NCBI GenBank assembly: GCA_022563455.1
Contig: JADFNI010000029.1
Location: forward strand, 1 to 13,491
Direction of reading: 5' to 3'
Length of the DNA: 13,491 nucleotides
DNA from: Nanobdellota archaeon
GTDB lineage: Archaea > Nanobdellota > Nanobdellia > Pacearchaeales > GW2011-AR1
Shown here: in pieces, positions 1-5,420 of the stretch
Position numbering within the stretch: position 1 is the first letter of the stretch
How the letters are laid out: the number at the start of each line of letters is the position of its first letter
Made by a program: the position numbers and the translations under genes
The notes under the pieces: model-generated
The model's input: the letters and a program-made list of their open reading frames with translations, nothing else
Database searches by the model: none
What the model was told of the DNA's origin: nothing

Positions 1-1
1 G

Positions 2-340
2 AGAAAAGGTTGGAAAGACCACCAAAATAAGATATATGGGGGTTCAATTAAAGAAAAAAAGAAAAGATCAGCACTTTTTTGGACAGATAAACTTCCCAAA
101 AAAACCCCAATACTCCTACTTCACGGAACTTCAGATTGGAAAGTAAATCCATTAGATTCAATAAATATGGCTGAAAAACTTTATCAAAATAAAATTCCAT
201 ATCGCCTTGTTATCTATGAAGGGGATGATCACGGAATGTCAAATAATAAACAAGATTATCAAAAACAGGTTCTTGATTGGTTTAAACGTTTCTTGATTGA
301 TAACGAAAAACTCCCAGACATGAAACCTCACGGAAGATAA
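2..340 (+). CDS. Alpha/beta hydrolase, prolyl-oligopeptidase (S9)-like, C-terminal part only
   Basis: The gene is open from the first base of the window and stops at 338-340, so only the last 112 codons are present. The fragment has the end of an alpha/beta hydrolase fold: a core strand ILLLHGTSDWKVNP, in which the Asp after HGTS sits where the catalytic acid of S9-type peptidases lies, then MAEKLYQ, then YEGDDHGMS, where the His is the likely catalytic base, and a last amphipathic helix VLDWFKRFL. The nucleophile Ser lies outside the window. S9-family enzymes cleave peptides or esters; whether this one is a peptidase or an esterase cannot be told from this part. It ends about 60 bases before the antitoxin gene. 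The family is well supported; the substrate is unknown. Confidence 0.8.
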   Translation, partial: RKGWKDHQNKIYGGSIKEKKKRSALFWTDKLPKKTPILLLHGTSDWKVNPLDSINMAEKLYQNKIPYRLVIYEGDDHGMSNNKQDYQKQVLDWFKRFLIDNEKLPDMKPHGR

Positions 341-343
341 ATC

Positions 344-361
344 AAAAAGCAATCCCTCAAA
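344..361 (+). repeat. Short direct repeat, copy 1
   Basis: AAAAAGCAATCCCTCAAA follows the hydrolase stop codon by 3 bases. A near-identical copy with one extra A lies at 1021-1039, also directly after a plus-strand stop codon. The two copies bracket the toxin-antitoxin segment. Confidence 0.6.
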
Positions 362-370
362 AAAAACAAA

Positions 371-382
371 AGATATTTAAGC
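371..382 (+). promoter_or_regulatory. TATA-box promoter of the antitoxin gene
   Basis: AGATATTTAAGC has an archaeal TATA-like core centred about 26 bases before the ATG at 403. This predicts transcription starting at or next to the start codon, giving a leaderless mRNA. Confidence 0.45.
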
Positions 383-402
383 TAATATAGATTGTACTTA
401 AT

Positions 403-558
403 ATGGAAATGATAAACATATCAAAAGATGAATATGAAAGAATGAAACATCAAATAACAAGACTACAAGAACTAGAAAAAATAGATTTTAACCTAGTAGG
501 CCAATTCAAGAAAAGCTTAGAAGATGTAAAAGAAGGAAAGATAAAAAGAGTTGCCTAG
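403..558 (+). CDS. RelB-like antitoxin, small archaeal type
   Basis: This is a 51-residue charged helical protein. It has an N-terminal ISKDEYERM segment, a long helix with LQELEKIDF, and a tail ending SLEDVKEGKIKRVA. Small archaeal antitoxins paired with RelE/ParE toxins typically end in this EDVKxGxIKRV pattern; that comparison is from memory. It would bind and block the toxin encoded opposite it. The arrangement is odd: the toxin gene at 555-872 runs on the other strand, and the two stop codons share the palindrome CTAG at 555-558. The start is the ATG at 403, with a TATA-like box about 26 bases upstream and no Shine-Dalgarno site. It may also autorepress its promoter, but no clear operator was seen. 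Confidence 0.7.
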   Translation: MEMINISKDEYERMKHQITRLQELEKIDFNLVGQFKKSLEDVKEGKIKRVA

Positions 559-872
559 CTCTTCTCCAATAATTTCTCAAGATACCATTTGTATTCATCA
601 AAATTTCTAATTATATGATTTATTGTTGCTTGCTGACTTTTCTTCCCGCCAACAGCAATAACTAGAACTGCCTTTAAATCTTTGTACACCAAATAATAAA
701 TTCTCTTTTCTCTCACCCGTTTTTCTCTCAAATGCTTGTATTGCAATTGATCTCCAACAAAAGGATTTTCTTTGAGTTGCAAAAAAATCTTCCTTATTTT
801 ATTCTTCTCGCTTTGTGAAAATTTTGCTATTTCTCGCTCAAAACTCTCCGTCGTGTAAACTGAATAAGTCAT
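555..872 (-). CDS. RelE/ParE-superfamily toxin
   Basis: The 105-residue product has the size and layout of a RelE/ParE toxin: an N-terminal strand TYSVYTT, two helices (FEREIAKF and KNKIRKIFLQL), the motif LKENPFVGDQL, a basic patch KHLREKRVREKR, and core strands IYYLVYKD and AVLVIAVGGK. RelE proteins cut mRNA on the ribosome, whereas ParE proteins poison gyrase; basic residues in the central patch fit an RNA-cutting RelE, but the catalytic set was not confirmed. The ATG at 872 is preferred to the TTG one codon upstream because a TATA-like AT tract lies near 888-903. It faces the antitoxin gene tail to tail, so the pair cannot be one operon as is usual for type II systems. Confidence 0.75.
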   Translation of the reverse strand: MTYSVYTTESFEREIAKFSQSEKNKIRKIFLQLKENPFVGDQLQYKHLREKRVREKRIYYLVYKDLKAVLVIAVGGKKSQQATINHIIRNFDEYKWYLEKLLEKS

Positions 873-888
873 CAAACAACCTACATAA

Positions 889-1020
889 ATAATTATAAAA
901 AACTATCTAAAAAGTTTAGCTCAAAAAAAAGGAGATTATACACTCATAACAGAAGCCACAAACCTCTATGGCGTAAGCATGCAAGAGAATATTTCTAAGG
1001 TTATTAGCTTAAAAATCTAA
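889..1020 (+). pseudogene. Broken C-terminal end of an Ig-like/beta-sandwich protein
   Basis: This frame is open for 43 codons with no ATG, GTG or TTG start near its upstream end. Its last part reads KKGDYTLITEATNLYGVS and ends in ISLKI before a TAA. The pattern GxYTLxxxATNxxGVS is how the closing strands of bacterial Ig-like or cadherin-like repeats usually read, so this looks like the tail of a larger surface protein whose front is missing. It overlaps the promoter of the toxin gene, which suggests that the toxin-antitoxin segment displaced the rest. The assignment rests on pattern memory over a short stretch and could be chance. Confidence 0.35.
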
Positions 1021-1039
1021 AAAAAGCAAATCCCTCAAA
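1021..1039 (+). repeat. Short direct repeat, copy 2
   Basis: AAAAAGCAAATCCCTCAAA begins right after the TAA of the 889-1020 remnant. It matches copy 1 (344-361) apart from one inserted A. Confidence 0.6.
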
Positions 1040-1040
1040 G

Positions 1041-1095
1041 AAAAAAGGAGGGAGAAAATAAAACAAAAAATTATTAGTTTAGTTAGTAGTAACTA
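1041..1095 (-). terminator. Terminator of the secreted beta-sandwich protein gene
   Basis: TAGTTA (1080-1085) and TAACTA (1090-1095) form a perfect 6-base stem with a GTAG loop and enclose the stop codon at 1083-1085. Beyond it the minus strand is T-rich through about 1041, as archaeal RNA polymerase terminators usually are. Confidence 0.5.
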
Positions 1096-2294
1096 GTTTC
1101 TACTTCTTCCATTGGTTTTTCTTTTCGTGTGAGAAGAACAACCAAAACAGCAAGGAGAACAACAAAGATTATTACAAGTACAACAGTCAAAGCAACTGTA
1201 GAAGCAGATACATCTTCTCCTACAACATTAGCCCCAAACACAACTTGTGTATCATCAACGTTTACAGTAAAAGTATAAGTTCCAATAGATGCTCCTGCAT
1301 TTGCAGTTACAAGTACCTCGATCACTTCACTAGAATCAGGACCAACAGCAACCACTGAAGGAACAGATACAAAGAGAGATTCTCCAGATACACTTGAAAT
1401 CTCAAAAACTCTTACACTTGATCCAGAATTAACAATAACAAGTTCGTATGTTACAGTTTCTCCTGCGTTCAAATCCTTACTTTTATCAGCTGCAATTACA
1501 GTAGAAGCAGATCCTTCAATATTGATAGGTCGAACAACTACCATAGAAGAGTCATCATTGTATACTCTAATTTCCATATCGTAAACACCTTTTACAGCGT
1601 CTTCTGGAATTCTTAAGTATACGACTTCTTCAATAGCGTCTTCTTCGTGATTATCTTTAGAGTAATCTTCGTTAGCGTCTAAATCCCCAACATATCCTCG
1701 TACAGATATATCAAGAGCGGGAATAGAAACAACAACATAATTATCTTCAACATCGTTAAAACCATTATTCTCAATAACTACTGCAATAGAAAATAAATCC
1801 CCAGCAGAAACTGTAGAAGTATAGTCTACAGATAAAACATCAATTGTATAAGATCTTCTTTGAACTCTAAGATTATAGTCTTTATCAAAGTCAGTACCAT
1901 TACCAATACCGTTAATTTCAACATTAAGAGTAAGGTCTCTAGAAGTCCCATCAAAATTTGAAGGAATTCTTAAAGATAAAAGCATAGTATACTGCTTATC
2001 GGCCTCAATATTAAAGAGTCCAGTTACAGCCTCAGAGTGGTCTCTACCATCCCTAACACTAACTAAAACTTCAACATCTCGAGCATCTTCCAAAGCATCA
2101 AAGATTATCTTAACAGGAACAACATCTCCAGCAAAGCTAGAAAGTTGATTTGTATCACCAATAACCACGCCATTAAGTTCTACAATAATATTATTTTCAT
2201 CAATTAAAGATCCAGCAGAAACAAGTCCTACAGTCAAAAGTAACATAGCAGCAAAAACAGGCATTAAAAGTACGTATTTTTTCATATTTTTCAT
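1083..2294 (-). CDS. Secreted, membrane-anchored protein with CARDB/Ig-like domains
   Basis: The 403-residue product starts with a clear signal peptide (basic MKNMKK, then a hydrophobic run to VSAG near residue 28). It ends with a single membrane segment (about residues 367-390) and a short cytoplasmic tail, RKEKP...ETSYY. The exterior looks like three beta-sandwich units: about 30-145, about 150-260 (SAGDLFSIAVVIENNG, typical of CARDB domains), and about 265-360 (LNAGETVTYELVIVNSG, followed by a strand ending GTYTFTVNV, as in NEW3-type domains). Such proteins in archaea are often cell-envelope or S-layer associated; the exact role is unknown. The ATG at 2294 lies about 12 bases after the predicted transcription start, and the gene is divergent from the regulator at 2412. 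It is strongly acidic outside the membrane, as expected of an exposed envelope protein. Confidence 0.75.
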   Translation of the reverse strand: MKNMKKYVLLMPVFAAMLLLTVGLVSAGSLIDENNIIVELNGVVIGDTNQLSSFAGDVVPVKIIFDALEDARDVEVLVSVRDGRDHSEAVTGLFNIEADKQYTMLLSLRIPSNFDGTSRDLTLNVEINGIGNGTDFDKDYNLRVQRRSYTIDVLSVDYTSTVSAGDLFSIAVVIENNGFNDVEDNYVVVSIPALDISVRGYVGDLDANEDYSKDNHEEDAIEEVVYLRIPEDAVKGVYDMEIRVYNDDSSMVVVRPINIEGSASTVIAADKSKDLNAGETVTYELVIVNSGSSVRVFEISSVSGESLFVSVPSVVAVGPDSSEVIEVLVTANAGASIGTYTFTVNVDDTQVVFGANVVGEDVSASTVALTVVLVIIFVVLLAVLVVLLTRKEKPMEEVETSYY

Positions 2295-2327
2295 TTTATA
2301 TTTAGTTAAAATTTCAAGAAAAGAAAT

Positions 2328-2336
2328 GTATATAAA
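2328..2336 (-). promoter_or_regulatory. TATA-box promoter of the secreted protein gene
   Basis: On the minus strand this reads TTTATATAC, preceded by AAGG, a good archaeal TATA box. Its distance to the ATG at 2294 predicts a 5' leader of about 12 bases. Confidence 0.65.
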
Positions 2337-2373
2337 CCTTGTTATTTGTTGTAATTTTAGAAGGACAAAAACA

Positions 2374-2400
2374 TTTAAAAGTATACATAGGTATACTTTT
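2374..2400 (+). promoter_or_regulatory. Promoter and palindromic operator of the RHH regulator gene
   Basis: A TATA-like TTTAAAA (2374-2380) overlaps a perfect inverted repeat, AAAAGTATAC (2377-2386) and GTATACTTTT (2391-2400), with a 4-base spacer. The repeat fills the space between the TATA box and the predicted transcription start near 2403, where a bound protein would block transcription. Related GTATAC sites lie in the promoter of the 6047-6259 gene. Autoregulation is inferred. Confidence 0.7.
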
Positions 2401-2411
2401 TATACCACAAC

Positions 2412-2699
2412 ATGAGTAGTAAAAAAACAAACAAAAATAATATAGTTTCTGAAAAGATAACGACGATAAAAGTCTTAGAAGAAACTAAGCTAAGACTAGA
2501 AAAACTAAAAGAACACAAAAAAGAGTCCTATGATAACATTCTTCGAAAGATTCTATATGTCTTAAATGTTGCCAGAGAAGACCCAGACAAGGCAAAACGA
2601 ATTTTAGAGCGAATTTCAGACGTAAGAGATCAAAGAATTCAAGAAGAAAAAGAAAGGGAAGAAGACTTTAAAAAAGAACAGAAAAATAAAGATTCTTAA
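2412..2699 (+). CDS. Ribbon-helix-helix (RHH) DNA-binding protein, probable autorepressor
   Basis: The product has 95 residues. The core fits an RHH fold: a strand TTIKVLEE (about 17-24), helix A TKLRLEKLKEHK (25-36), a turn KESYD, and helix B NILRKILYVL (42-51). The form KVxEExxxRLExLKxxxxxSYDxxLRxIL resembles small archaeal VapB-like or DUF7557-type regulators. A highly charged, probably coiled-coil tail follows (DVRDQRIQEEKEREEDF). RHH dimers read short palindromes with the strand, which agrees with the 24-base inverted repeat in its own promoter. No toxin gene follows: the next gene converges on it with a 1-base gap. It is therefore more likely a stand-alone regulator than an antitoxin, although antitoxin descent is possible. 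Confidence 0.65.
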   Translation: MSSKKTNKNNIVSEKITTIKVLEETKLRLEKLKEHKKESYDNILRKILYVLNVAREDPDKAKRILERISDVRDQRIQEEKEREEDFKKEQKNKDS

Positions 2700-2700
2700 T

Positions 2701-3183
2701 CTAAATTTCCAAATCTTCAAGACCATCAATCAATTCTAAATTAAGTTTTCCAAGATTCCTGACAAGATATGTATGAAGTTTTTTAATGACAAGATCCTGC
2801 AAGCCTTCTTTTAATTCACCATGACAGTTTCCAATATTACTTTCAGGAATCATAATAATCCCACTAGGCAAACTGCATCTCATTTCTTTTCCTTCAAGCT
2901 TTATTGAATCTTGATTATTAAGTTCCCCTTGCAAAAGCTTCACATTAACAACACAAGATTCTCCTGAAGTTCCTCTAATAGTATATTCAAAGATCATTCT
3001 GTCTCCTCCAATAAAAGTGGCCCTGGAACATCTCTCAAGATTATTATTAAAGCAATCCCAAGAATCACAAGTCTTAAAACTAAAAAACAAAAACCAAATT
3101 ATGTAAATAAAAATAGCAAGCCCAAGCAAAATAAAAAACCACTTCAATTTTCCAATTTTATTCCCATAGCCACCTTCCATCAT
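2701..3183 (-). CDS. Small membrane-anchored protein with a six-cysteine outer domain
   Basis: Function not recognised. The 160-residue product has a short basic N-terminus, one membrane helix at about residues 14-36 (WFFILLGLAIFIYIIWFLFF), and a domain that would lie outside the cell. All six cysteines (39, 44, 52, 77, 103, 120) are in that domain; an even number fits three disulfide bonds. Other visible motifs are CSRATFIGG, CVVNVKLLQG, LEGKEMRCSLP and a C-terminal amphipathic part LKEGLQDLVIKKL. Proteins of this shape appear, from memory, in DPANN genomes without an assigned role. The start at 3183 is the first of two tandem ATG codons, and a TATA box about 23 bases upstream predicts a leaderless mRNA. 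It converges with the RHH gene, with 1 base between them. Confidence 0.6.
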   Translation of the reverse strand: MMEGGYGNKIGKLKWFFILLGLAIFIYIIWFLFFSFKTCDSWDCFNNNLERCSRATFIGGDRMIFEYTIRGTSGESCVVNVKLLQGELNNQDSIKLEGKEMRCSLPSGIIMIPESNIGNCHGELKEGLQDLVIKKLHTYLVRNLGKLNLELIDGLEDLEI

Positions 3184-3200
3184 ATAAAATATGAAAAATA

Positions 3201-3210
3201 GTATATAAAA
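3201..3210 (-). promoter_or_regulatory. TATA-box promoter of the six-cysteine membrane protein gene
   Basis: The minus strand reads TTTTATATAC. With normal archaeal spacing, transcription would start at about 3180, i.e. on the start codon at 3183. Confidence 0.55.
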
Positions 3211-3217
3211 TTACCCT

Positions 3218-3246
3218 AAAAATAAAAAAAGGATTAAAAAAATAAA
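3218..3246 (-). terminator. T-rich terminator of dnaG
   Basis: After the structured element at 3247-3349, the minus strand runs through three T-tracts separated by single breaks, a typical archaeal termination region. Confidence 0.5.
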
Positions 3247-3349
3247 TTTTTAGATTTTAATTATGTAAGTTTAAGGCGAAGAAAAGCGTGGCGTACCATT
3301 GTACGCGAGCTTTTCTTCAACGCCAAAATTTTCAATTAAAATCTAAAAA
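3247..3349 (-). ncRNA. Structured 3' element A, behind dnaG
   Basis: A long hairpin begins 2 bases after the dnaG stop. The outer stem is perfect over 16 bases: 3247-3262 (TTTTTAGATTTTAATT) with 3334-3349. The inner hairpin has a 10-base stem, GAAGAAAAGC (3278-3287) with GCTTTTCTTC (3309-3318), then a small asymmetric internal loop, then GCGTAC (3291-3296) with GTACGC (3301-3306) and a CATT loop; GGC/GCC pairs close its base. The 29-base core 3284-3312 matches 6428-6456 behind EF-1A at 25 of 29 positions. It may act as an mRNA 3' end, a terminator part or a processed RNA. The structure is seen; the role is unknown. Confidence 0.65.
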
Positions 3350-3351
3350 AA

Positions 3352-4506
3352 TTACAAAGATATAAGTTCAACACTAGACTCGATATTCTTTCCAAAAGTC
3401 TTTGCTGCAACCGCTCGCACTTGAAGTTTTTCAGCTCCACTAACAACTGCCCCAGCAGCATTAGTAGTCATCAAAACAAACGCGTCAGTAGCGTCAAGTT
3501 TCTCGAGCCTTGAAGCAGGAACATTATAAATAACTTCCAAGTCCTCATTAAGAACAAGAACATTTCTACCCTTAAGTTCACCAGAAAGATCCCTTAGGGT
3601 GTTAATATCCGAATCATTAATTGAGCGTCTTTCAATTTTCTCGACATTTGAACGACTAACAGATGCACTACTAGACATTCCAACACGCTTCAAATACTCA
3701 CTTGCAAGAACCTTTTTTCGAAGACACTGCATTAGTTCCTTTCCAGTTAGTTCTTCAACTTCCTTTCCGTCAGGAGCACTTGTTATGTAAACTATTTTTG
3801 CATTATTACAAACGTTTTCAGCTATAAGCTTTCCACCACGATCTCCGTCAACAAAAAGAGTCAATTCCTTAGTCTCACCAAGTGTAGCAATTGTTTTTGG
3901 AAAACGAGTTCCTTGCATACCAATAACATTCTTAATATTGTACTTCAAGCAATTAACAACATCTGCCCTTCCCTCAACAACAATCAATTCCTTATCGTTA
4001 TCAATATTTGGACCAGCAGCTAAACCTTCAGGACCATATTCGACAGCCTTAGAAGTTCTAACCGATTCTCTAAGTTCATTTTCAATTTCAGTAGAATCCA
4101 TTCCTTCATTCGTTATATTTGCAAGAAGCGCTTTTGCTCGCTCCAAGATATAATCTCTTTTCGAACCCCTAACATCATCAATAGACTTAATAGTAATTTT
4201 TGCATCCGTTGGCCCAATCTTATCAATTGTCTCCAAGGACGCCGCAATAATTGTAGTCTCAGTTTTGTCAAGTGCAGACGGAATAACAATCTCTCCAGTA
4301 GTTTTCCCACCCTCTGTTACCAAATCAACTTCAATTCTACCAATCTTACCTTCCTTTTGAAGTTCTCTTAGTTCCATATCAGTTCCAAGTAAACCTTCAG
4401 TTTGACCAAATAAAGCTCCAATGACATCCGGTTTTTGAAACGGACCATCAGCTACAAAATCTGCAACAATCGAGTATTTTATCGACGTTGGGCTTATCTT
4501 AGCCAT
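3352..4506 (-). CDS. dnaG: Archaeal DnaG-type toprim primase / exosome-associated protein
   Basis: The 384-residue product matches the archaeal DnaG family from its first residues: KPDVIGALFGQTEGLLG (about 25-41), LRELQKEGKIGRIEV, and GEIVIPSALDKTET. The toprim domain spans about 170-255, with the catalytic Glu in VVEGRADV (E178) and the metal-binding DxD in LFVDGDRGG (D220, D222). Bacterial zinc-finger and helicase-binding domains are absent, as is normal in archaea. Archaeal DnaG can make short primers and is also an RNA-binding subunit of the exosome, giving links to both replication and RNA decay. At 384 residues it is slightly shorter than many relatives, mainly in the C-terminal part. 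A TATA tract lies at 4532-4551, and the ATG at 4506 is preceded by AAGGAT, a weak Shine-Dalgarno-like site. A structured element follows its stop. Confidence 0.95.
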   Translation of the reverse strand: MAKISPTSIKYSIVADFVADGPFQKPDVIGALFGQTEGLLGTDMELRELQKEGKIGRIEVDLVTEGGKTTGEIVIPSALDKTETTIIAASLETIDKIGPTDAKITIKSIDDVRGSKRDYILERAKALLANITNEGMDSTEIENELRESVRTSKAVEYGPEGLAAGPNIDNDKELIVVEGRADVVNCLKYNIKNVIGMQGTRFPKTIATLGETKELTLFVDGDRGGKLIAENVCNNAKIVYITSAPDGKEVEELTGKELMQCLRKKVLASEYLKRVGMSSSASVSRSNVEKIERRSINDSDINTLRDLSGELKGRNVLVLNEDLEVIYNVPASRLEKLDATDAFVLMTTNAAGAVVSGAEKLQVRAVAAKTFGKNIESSVELISL

Positions 4507-4531
4507 TCTTCAAATCCTTGTAGAAAAATCG

Positions 4532-4551
4532 ATAATTATATATTTTATATA
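4532..4551 (-). promoter_or_regulatory. TATA-rich promoter of dnaG
   Basis: The minus strand reads AAATATATAAAATATATAAT in this stretch. Either of two overlapping TATA boxes would give a transcript starting some 5-15 bases before the ATG at 4506. Confidence 0.5.
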
Positions 4552-4614
4552 TTTCTTTTGCCATAATATTTTTCTCCATATTTATTTATTAATCAGTTAG
4601 AATTGTCTTTTAGG

Positions 4615-4637
4615 CCCATTCCCAAACTTCCCCACCC
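4615..4637 (-). other. G-quadruplex-forming motif upstream of dnaG
   Basis: The minus strand carries runs GGG, GGGG, GGG and GGG with loops of 1, 6 and 3 bases, which meets the usual four-run quadruplex pattern. It stands out in an otherwise very AT-rich intergenic region, about 110-130 bases before the dnaG start and on its coding strand. A minus-strand TATA-like CATTATATCAC at about 4649-4659 would place a transcript start near it. Confidence 0.5.
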
Positions 4638-4700
4638 ATTGTAAATGTGATATAATGTGATTAACCAAAAAAGGTTCTAACATTCAATAGAAAAATCTTC

Positions 4701-4718
4701 CCTTTAAAAACTTTTGCT
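4701..4718. repeat. 18-base intergenic repeat, copy 1
   Basis: CCTTTAAAAACTTTTGCT differs from copy 2 (4779-4796) at one position; the copies lie 78 bases apart. Each contains a TATA-like GTTTTTAAAGG on the minus strand, resembling the EF-2 promoter at 12360-12369. Confidence 0.55.
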
Positions 4719-4778
4719 TTTGCTCATTAGAAATTTTATCTTTTTTATCTTAAATAGATCCTCCTAAAAATAAATTAT

Positions 4779-4796
4779 CCTTTAAAAACATTTGCT
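4779..4796. repeat. 18-base intergenic repeat, copy 2
   Basis: CCTTTAAAAACATTTGCT matches copy 1 (4701-4718) at 17 of 18 positions. It may be a second minus-strand TATA box. Confidence 0.55.
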
Positions 4797-4828
4797 ATTT
4801 AGCGACGAGGATGAAAATTACACAAATC

Positions 4829-4837
4829 TTTATAAAC
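4829..4837 (+). promoter_or_regulatory. TATA-box promoter of a possible small transcription unit
   Basis: TTTATAAAC, preceded by CAAATC, is a good archaeal TATA box with no long gene behind it. Normal spacing predicts a start near 4859 and, with the T-rich tract at 5002-5022, a transcript of about 150 bases. Confidence 0.45.
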
Positions 4838-4921
4838 AGGATTATTCATTCAAGATTAAATAAAAGAGGCTGCAATCATTCAAAAAAGTTTTGAAGATTC
4901 ATATGGGCCAATTAAACAAAA

Positions 4922-4996
4922 ATGCCAGAAATACAAGAAGAATCCGAATACGACGACAATTGTTTCGACATCACTGAAGATATAAGCGATATCTAA
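4922..4996 (+). CDS. Acidic 24-residue micro-ORF, uncertain
   Basis: MPEIQEESEYDD... is a 24-residue, strongly acidic peptide that stops just before a long T-rich terminator and lies behind a good TATA box (4829-4837). A second 24-residue frame, very basic (MGQLNKNARNTRRIRIRR...), overlaps it at 4903-4977. Either could be translated, or the transcript could be a small RNA with chance frames. No start signal other than ATG was seen. The size is too small for family recognition, so coding status is a guess; the transcription unit itself is better supported than the peptide. Confidence 0.25.
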   Translation: MPEIQEESEYDDNCFDITEDISDI

Positions 4997-5001
4997 TTCC
5001 C

Positions 5002-5022
5002 TTTTTATTTTTTTATTTTTTT
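5002..5022 (+). terminator. T-rich terminator after the small transcription unit
   Basis: Three runs of 5-7 T separated by single A bases lie 6 bases after the micro-ORF stop on the plus strand. This is a strong archaeal-type terminator. Confidence 0.55.
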
Positions 5023-5099
5023 GCTTCCAAACAGCAGCTCTTCGAAGCACCCATTCAGGGATTCTTATGCCCCGAGCATATTAACTACACCTAACTATT

Positions 5100-5420
5100 T
5101 TATAAATAGCCATTTAGCCAGCCCACAGTAAAAGCTTCAATCTTTTCGTCAAGTCCCTCATAACTTTTGGGAAATATAAATTTTTTTCCCATAACCTCAC
5201 TTATAAGTCTGGGAATATCATGAGTCCTAACCATTAAATACCTTTCATTTGAAAAAGATTCGTTGCCGTAAAAATCACTTAACCTTCTAAAACTCTGAGC
5301 TCCCATCTCTAAAAGTTTACAGTAAGCCTCGCAATCTATATTGTCATTACTCCTTAAATCATTAGGCCTATATTCACTTGCCAATTCATTAATCAAGGCG
5401 TAAAATAAATCCTCATCCAT
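5100..5420 (-). CDS. Hypothetical protein, second gene of a two-gene operon
   Basis: Function not recognised. The 106-residue product is mostly helical and soluble, with no membrane segment or signal peptide. It has an acidic start (MDEDLFYALINELASEY), two cysteines close together (DCEAYCKLLEMG), and a C-terminal part KIEAFTVGWLNGYL. Its ATG (5418-5420) follows directly on the stop codon of the upstream gene (5421-5423) with no gap, so the two are co-transcribed and perhaps translationally coupled. It may partner the helical-repeat protein encoded upstream. Confidence 0.55.
   Translation of the reverse strand: MDEDLFYALINELASEYRPNDLRSNDNIDCEAYCKLLEMGAQSFRRLSDFYGNESFSNERYLMVRTHDIPRLISEVMGKKFIFPKSYEGLDEKIEAFTVGWLNGYL

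Larger units (their letters stand above)
4507..5099. other. Gene-poor region between dnaG and the 5100 gene
   Basis: No protein longer than about 30 residues is supported here. The stretch holds the dnaG promoter (4532-4551), a G-quadruplex motif on the minus strand (4615-4637), ATGTGAT twice at 10-base spacing (4645-4651 and 4655-4661), an 18-base repeat pair (4701 and 4779), and a plus-strand TATA box, micro-ORF and T-rich terminator (4829-5022). Between 5023 and 5099 only a 5-base hairpin, TATGC/GCATA (5066-5080), was seen. Confidence 0.6.

Noticed and set aside
3284..3312. CRISPR repeat or tRNA-like fold at the GCGTAC hairpins
   Set aside because: The copies are kilobases apart with no spacer array, and there are no tRNA arms or CCA-proximal acceptor stem; they fit a dispersed 3' element better.
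3599..3790. Plus-strand frame of 63 codons inside dnaG
   Set aside because: It is the antisense shadow of the well-supported dnaG frame and shows no family pattern. The same holds for the frames at 3938-4153 and 4113-4310.
4811..4894. 27-codon plus-strand frame overlapping the TATA box at 4829
   Set aside because: It spans the promoter of the small transcription unit, has no promoter of its own, and reads like random AT-rich sequence.
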